DNA from: Micromonospora sp. Llam0
Lineage (GTDB): Bacteria > Actinomycetota > Actinomycetes > Mycobacteriales > Micromonosporaceae
Length of the DNA stretch: 64,000 nucleotides
Assembly (NCBI RefSeq): GCF_003751085.1
Contig: NZ_RJJY01000001.1
Span: 1,054,001 to 1,118,000 of the forward strand
Direction of reading: 5' to 3'
A program made the translations under genes and the position numbers. Below are positions 60,998 to 64,000 of this stretch, piece by piece. The notes under the pieces were generated by a model. It saw nothing but the letters and a program-made list of their open reading frames with translations. It did not search any database and had not been told where the DNA came from. Each line of letters begins with the position of its first letter. Position 1 is the stretch's first letter.

Positions 60998-63616
60998 ATG
61001 AACCGTCGTACCCGACGTCGCCGTCCGCACCGTCCACCCACCGCCGCGGCGTTGCTCGCCACCGTCTGCACGCTGGCCCTCGGCGTACCGGCCGGCGCCG
61101 CGCCCGCCGACCGGACCGACGATGTCCGGGGCCCCGCCGGCGAGCCGACCGGCGTACCGACCGGAGGCGGCCACCCCGACGCCGTCCAACTCGAGCATCT
61201 CGACCGCGGCCTGGTCGCCGCCGCCACCGACCAGGGCGTCTTCCTCAGCTGGCGGCTGCTCGGCCACGAGGTGACCGGCTCCGCCGCCACCGGCATGACC
61301 GGGGCAGACTTCCATGTCTACCGGGACGGCCGGCGGCTGGCCACCGTCACCGACAGCACCAACTACCTGGACACCGACCCCGTCACCGGTGCCGGCTACC
61401 AGGTCGCCGCCGTGGTCGACGGCGTCGAGGTCGACCGCAGCGATCCGGTGCACCCGTGGTCGCAGCCCTACCATGACCTGCCGCTGCGTCGACCCGCCGA
61501 CGGGGTCACCCCGGCCGGCGAGGCGTACACCTACTCCGCCAACGACATGAGCGTCGGCGACGTCGACGGCGACGGACGGTACGAGTTCATCGTCAAATGG
61601 GACCCGTCCAACTCCAAGGACGTCTCCCAGGTCGGCTACACCGGACCGGTCTACCTCGACACGTACCGGCTGGACGGCACCCTGCTGCACCGCATCGACC
61701 TCGGGGTCAACATCCGGGCCGGCGCCCACTACACCCAGTTCCTGGTCTACGACTTCGACGGCGACGGCCGCTCGGAGATGATGCTCAAGACCGCCCCCGG
61801 CACCAGGACGATCAGCTACCGGCCCGACGGCCGGGTCGCCGACGAACGCTACGTCACCATGCCGGAATCCGACCGGCGGGCCGGCTATTCGCACCGTGAC
61901 GACTACCGGATGTCCGCCGCCGACTACCACGACCACCTGGTGGCGATGTTCCAGGGCTGGCACGCCCACCCGGAGGTGGTCGCCGGCAACTGGCCGGCCA
62001 CCCTGGAAGCGGCGTTCGGCATCGAACCGGCGTACGACTATCCGCTGTCGCGGGCCGACGCGCAGGCCCTCGCCGACCACTTCGTCGACGTCTACGCCCC
62101 GGCCCGCAGTGCCCGCAACAACCTGCGCGCGTTCGAAGGCTTCATCGTCGACGGCCCCGAGTACCTCACCGTGTTCGACGGCGCCAGCGGGCGGGAGCTG
62201 CAGACCGTCCGGTACCAGCCCGGCCGGCACGACGACGGCCTGATGTGGGGCGACTACGCGATGTCGCGCATCGAGCCGGGCAACCGGGTCGACCGGTTCC
62301 TCGCCGCGGTGGCCTATCTGGACGGCCGTCGGCCGTCGGCGGTCTTCGCCCGCGGCTACTACACCCGATCCACCCTGGTCGCCTACGACTGGGACGGGCG
62401 CCGGCTCACCGAGCGGTGGTACGTCGACAGCGGCTGGACGCCGATGACCAACCCGTTCGACGACTCGCCGCACGGCCGCGACGGCACCGACGACGAGTTC
62501 GCCACCATCACCACCCAGGGGCAGCACTCGATCAGCGCGGCCGACGTCGACGGCGACGGCCGGCACGAGATCGTCTACGGTGCGGCCACCATCGATGACG
62601 ACGGGAGCCTGCTGTACAGCGCGTTCGCGCAGCTGCCACCGGGCAGCGCGGCACCGGGCACGATGGCCCGGCTCGGTCACGGTGACGCCATGCACGTCAC
62701 CGACATCGACCCGCACCGCCCCGGCCTGGAGGCGTACCTGGTCTTCGAGGGCGGGCGGTGGGCGCCGTACGGGCACGGCCTGCTCGACGCCGCCACCGGT
62801 GAGGTGATCTTCGGCGCGTACTCCGGAGTGGACACCGGCCGGGGAATGGTCGGGGACGTCGACCCGGAGCGCCCCGGCCACGAGGTGTGGGCGGTCAGCG
62901 GACTCGGTCTGCACACCGCCACCGGCGAGCCGCTCGGCCCGCAGATCCCCGGCACCAACATGAGCATCCGGTGGGCGGCCGACGGCACCACCCAGATCGT
63001 CGACGGCGCCATCGACCAGACCCCGACGATCGACGACTGGCGCCGGGGTCGGCTGCTCACCGCCGAGGGCACCCGGACCAACAACCACACCAAGGGCAAC
63101 CCGGGCCTGGTCGCCGACGTTTTCGGCGACTGGCGGGAGGAGTTGTTGCTACGGACGGTCGACAGCACCGCGATCCGGATCCACCTGAGCACCGAGGTGA
63201 CCGACCGCAAGATGTACACCCTGATGCACGACCCGCAGTACCGCGCCGAGGTGGCCCGCCAGCAGACCACCTACAACCAGCCGTCGTACCCCGGCTTCTA
63301 CCTGGCCGCCGACACCGACTTCGGCCAGGTGCCGGTGCCGGATCTCTGGGCACCGGGCAGCCTGCCCGCGCTGCGGACCGCGTACGACGGATTCCGCCGC
63401 GACGGCGCGATCACCGGACCGGTCACCCACCGGCTGTCCGCCGCGCTGCATCAGGCGCAGTGGCACCTCGACCGGGGCCGCACCGGCCAGGCGACGCGGG
63501 CCCTGCAACGCTTCGTGCACCATCTGGCGCATCCGCACCGGCGCGACCGGGTCGACGCGACGGCGCAGGCCGCGCTGACCCACCAGGCCCGGACCGTCCT
63601 CGGCATGCTCGGCTGA
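60998..63616 (+). CDS. Secreted rhamnogalacturonan lyase, family PL11
   Basis: 872 residues. A signal peptide (RRRRPHRPPTAAALLATVCT, cleaved near AGAAPA) starts it. The PL11 beta-propeller signatures are clear: QLEHLDRGLVAAATDQGVFL, SWRLLGHE, then calcium-binding repeats DVDGDGRYEFIVKWDPSNS, DFDGDGRSEMMLKTAPGT and DVDGDGRHEIVYGAATID, ending in WREELLLRT and YNQPSYPGFYLA. It cuts the pectin rhamnogalacturonan-I backbone outside the cell. A C-terminal extension of about 85 residues (LSAALHQAQWHLDRGRTGQA) looks like a FIVAR-type helical domain. GAGGAG supports the ATG at 60998. Confidence 0.94.
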   Translation: MNRRTRRRRPHRPPTAAALLATVCTLALGVPAGAAPADRTDDVRGPAGEPTGVPTGGGHPDAVQLEHLDRGLVAAATDQGVFLSWRLLGHEVTGSAATGMTGADFHVYRDGRRLATVTDSTNYLDTDPVTGAGYQVAAVVDGVEVDRSDPVHPWSQPYHDLPLRRPADGVTPAGEAYTYSANDMSVGDVDGDGRYEFIVKWDPSNSKDVSQVGYTGPVYLDTYRLDGTLLHRIDLGVNIRAGAHYTQFLVYDFDGDGRSEMMLKTAPGTRTISYRPDGRVADERYVTMPESDRRAGYSHRDDYRMSAADYHDHLVAMFQGWHAHPEVVAGNWPATLEAAFGIEPAYDYPLSRADAQALADHFVDVYAPARSARNNLRAFEGFIVDGPEYLTVFDGASGRELQTVRYQPGRHDDGLMWGDYAMSRIEPGNRVDRFLAAVAYLDGRRPSAVFARGYYTRSTLVAYDWDGRRLTERWYVDSGWTPMTNPFDDSPHGRDGTDDEFATITTQGQHSISAADVDGDGRHEIVYGAATIDDDGSLLYSAFAQLPPGSAAPGTMARLGHGDAMHVTDIDPHRPGLEAYLVFEGGRWAPYGHGLLDAATGEVIFGAYSGVDTGRGMVGDVDPERPGHEVWAVSGLGLHTATGEPLGPQIPGTNMSIRWAADGTTQIVDGAIDQTPTIDDWRRGRLLTAEGTRTNNHTKGNPGLVADVFGDWREELLLRTVDSTAIRIHLSTEVTDRKMYTLMHDPQYRAEVARQQTTYNQPSYPGFYLAADTDFGQVPVPDLWAPGSLPALRTAYDGFRRDGAITGPVTHRLSAALHQAQWHLDRGRTGQATRALQRFVHHLAHPHRRDRVDATAQAALTHQARTVLGMLG

Positions 63617-63642
63617 CCGGACCCCGACTGACCGGAAGCCGG

Positions 63643-63683
63643 CCAGCGGTGCGCGGCGGGGTGAGCCTGTCGCGCACCGCTGG
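63643..63683. terminator. Terminator after the rhamnogalacturonan lyase, perfect 13-bp stem
   Basis: CCAGCGGTGCGCG pairs perfectly with CGCGCACCGCTGG across a 15-base loop, 27 bases after the lyase stop. Confidence 0.75.
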
Positions 63684-63710
63684 TGTCGCCTACCGATAGG
63701 GTCGTCGGTC

Positions 63711-64000
63711 GTGGGAAGACTGTGGCAGGGCGTGACCGCGACGGTGGGCCGGCTGGCCGGTCAACGCGTACCGGCGCAACGGCACCCGACACCGGCGAAG
63801 CTGGCCCGGCGCCGGCAGGTGGCCGCGTTGCAGCGGCGGCAGCTGTCGTACGCCCCCGAGCTGGACGGACACGCTGATCCCGGCGAGATCGTCTGGACCT
63901 GGGTGTCGTACGAGGATGACCCCCGGCAGGGCAAGGACCGCCCGGTCCTGGTGGTGGGCCGGCGCAGCCGCACCCTGTTCGGGCTGATGCTGTCCAGCCA
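63711..64000 (+). CDS. PemK/MazF-like protein, 5' part (cut by window end)
   Basis: From the GTG at 63711 the frame is open to the window end. A basic leader (QRHPTPAKLARRRQVAALQR) precedes ELDGHADPGEIVWTWV and YEDDPRQGKDRPVLVVGR, the start of a PemK-like barrel; the DPRQGKDRPVLV stretch matches the toxin core PGDGKTRPVLV-type motif. PemK/MazF toxins are RNA endonucleases. No antitoxin gene precedes it, and this long-leader form is a common stand-alone protein in actinomycetes, so a toxin role is unproven. Confidence 0.65.
   Translation, partial: MGRLWQGVTATVGRLAGQRVPAQRHPTPAKLARRRQVAALQRRQLSYAPELDGHADPGEIVWTWVSYEDDPRQGKDRPVLVVGRRSRTLFGLMLSS

Overview
The window is about 72% G+C, uses GTG and TTG starts freely, and packs genes in ATGA/GTGA overlaps. 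Together with secreted CBM2 and CBM13 carbohydrate-active enzymes, a RamB-controlled glyoxylate shunt, an ECF42/DGPF pair and BTAD and PadR regulators, this points to a filamentous actinomycete, most likely of the Micromonosporaceae (inferred from gene style, not from a marker gene). No rRNA, tRNA or CRISPR array was seen.

Layout. (1) 16-1296: a GT1 glycosyltransferase. (2) 1318-16081: a probable catabolic island. An XRE-cupin regulator diverges from a mostly overlapping run of an amidohydrolase, a ribose-type ABC uptake system (separate permease, lipoprotein, and one large ATPase-ATPase-permease fusion), a bicupin, a hydroxyisobutyrate-dehydrogenase-like enzyme, an M24 peptidase/creatinase-fold enzyme, E1 alpha and E1 beta of a 2-oxoacid dehydrogenase, a degenerate E2-like protein and an aldehyde dehydrogenase. 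The ABC fusion holds ten perfect 15-bp repeats encoding an ADLPT linker between its two ATPase domains. (3) 16082-22501: a mobile-element scar. An IS630-type element is split by a complete 2.5-kb group II intron lying exactly before the catalytic Glu codon of the transposase. An intracellular GH10 enzyme follows, then a solitary copy of the IS end, then a low-GC, frameshifted leucine-rich-repeat remnant. (4) 22615-28360: XRE regulators, including a three-gene GTGA-coupled operon with a 57-residue gene, a MOSC protein and a BTAD regulator. (5) 28465-33988: an alpha/beta hydrolase, a secreted CE1-CBM2 esterase, and a trpB-trpA-gntR operon behind a perfect palindrome.

(6) 34000-37613: a two-gene operon of a patatin-like phospholipase and a kinase-like multi-pass membrane protein. 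(7) 37963-39460: a DEDDh exonuclease with BRCT domain whose Lsr2-like tail is out of frame. (8) 39729-44254: aceA-aceB and the divergent ramB. (9) 44322-47287: a secreted GH43-CBM13 galactanase gene broken by an internal frameshift and by an IS200/IS605 element with tnpA and tnpB. (10) 47492-55164: a nitroreductase, a pair of SPFH proteins, an MFS exporter, a PadR regulator and the DGPF/ECF42 pair. (11) 55221-60604: a complete Dpp/Opp peptide ABC operon. (12) 60998-63616: a secreted PL11 rhamnogalacturonan lyase. (13) 63711 to the end: the start of a PemK-like gene cut by the window edge.

The best candidates for something undescribed are the catabolic island (substrate unknown, odd transporter, lipoyl-less E2), the patatin/kinase pair, and the stand-alone trpBA-gntR unit. 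The nested mobile elements are the clearest sequence-level oddities.
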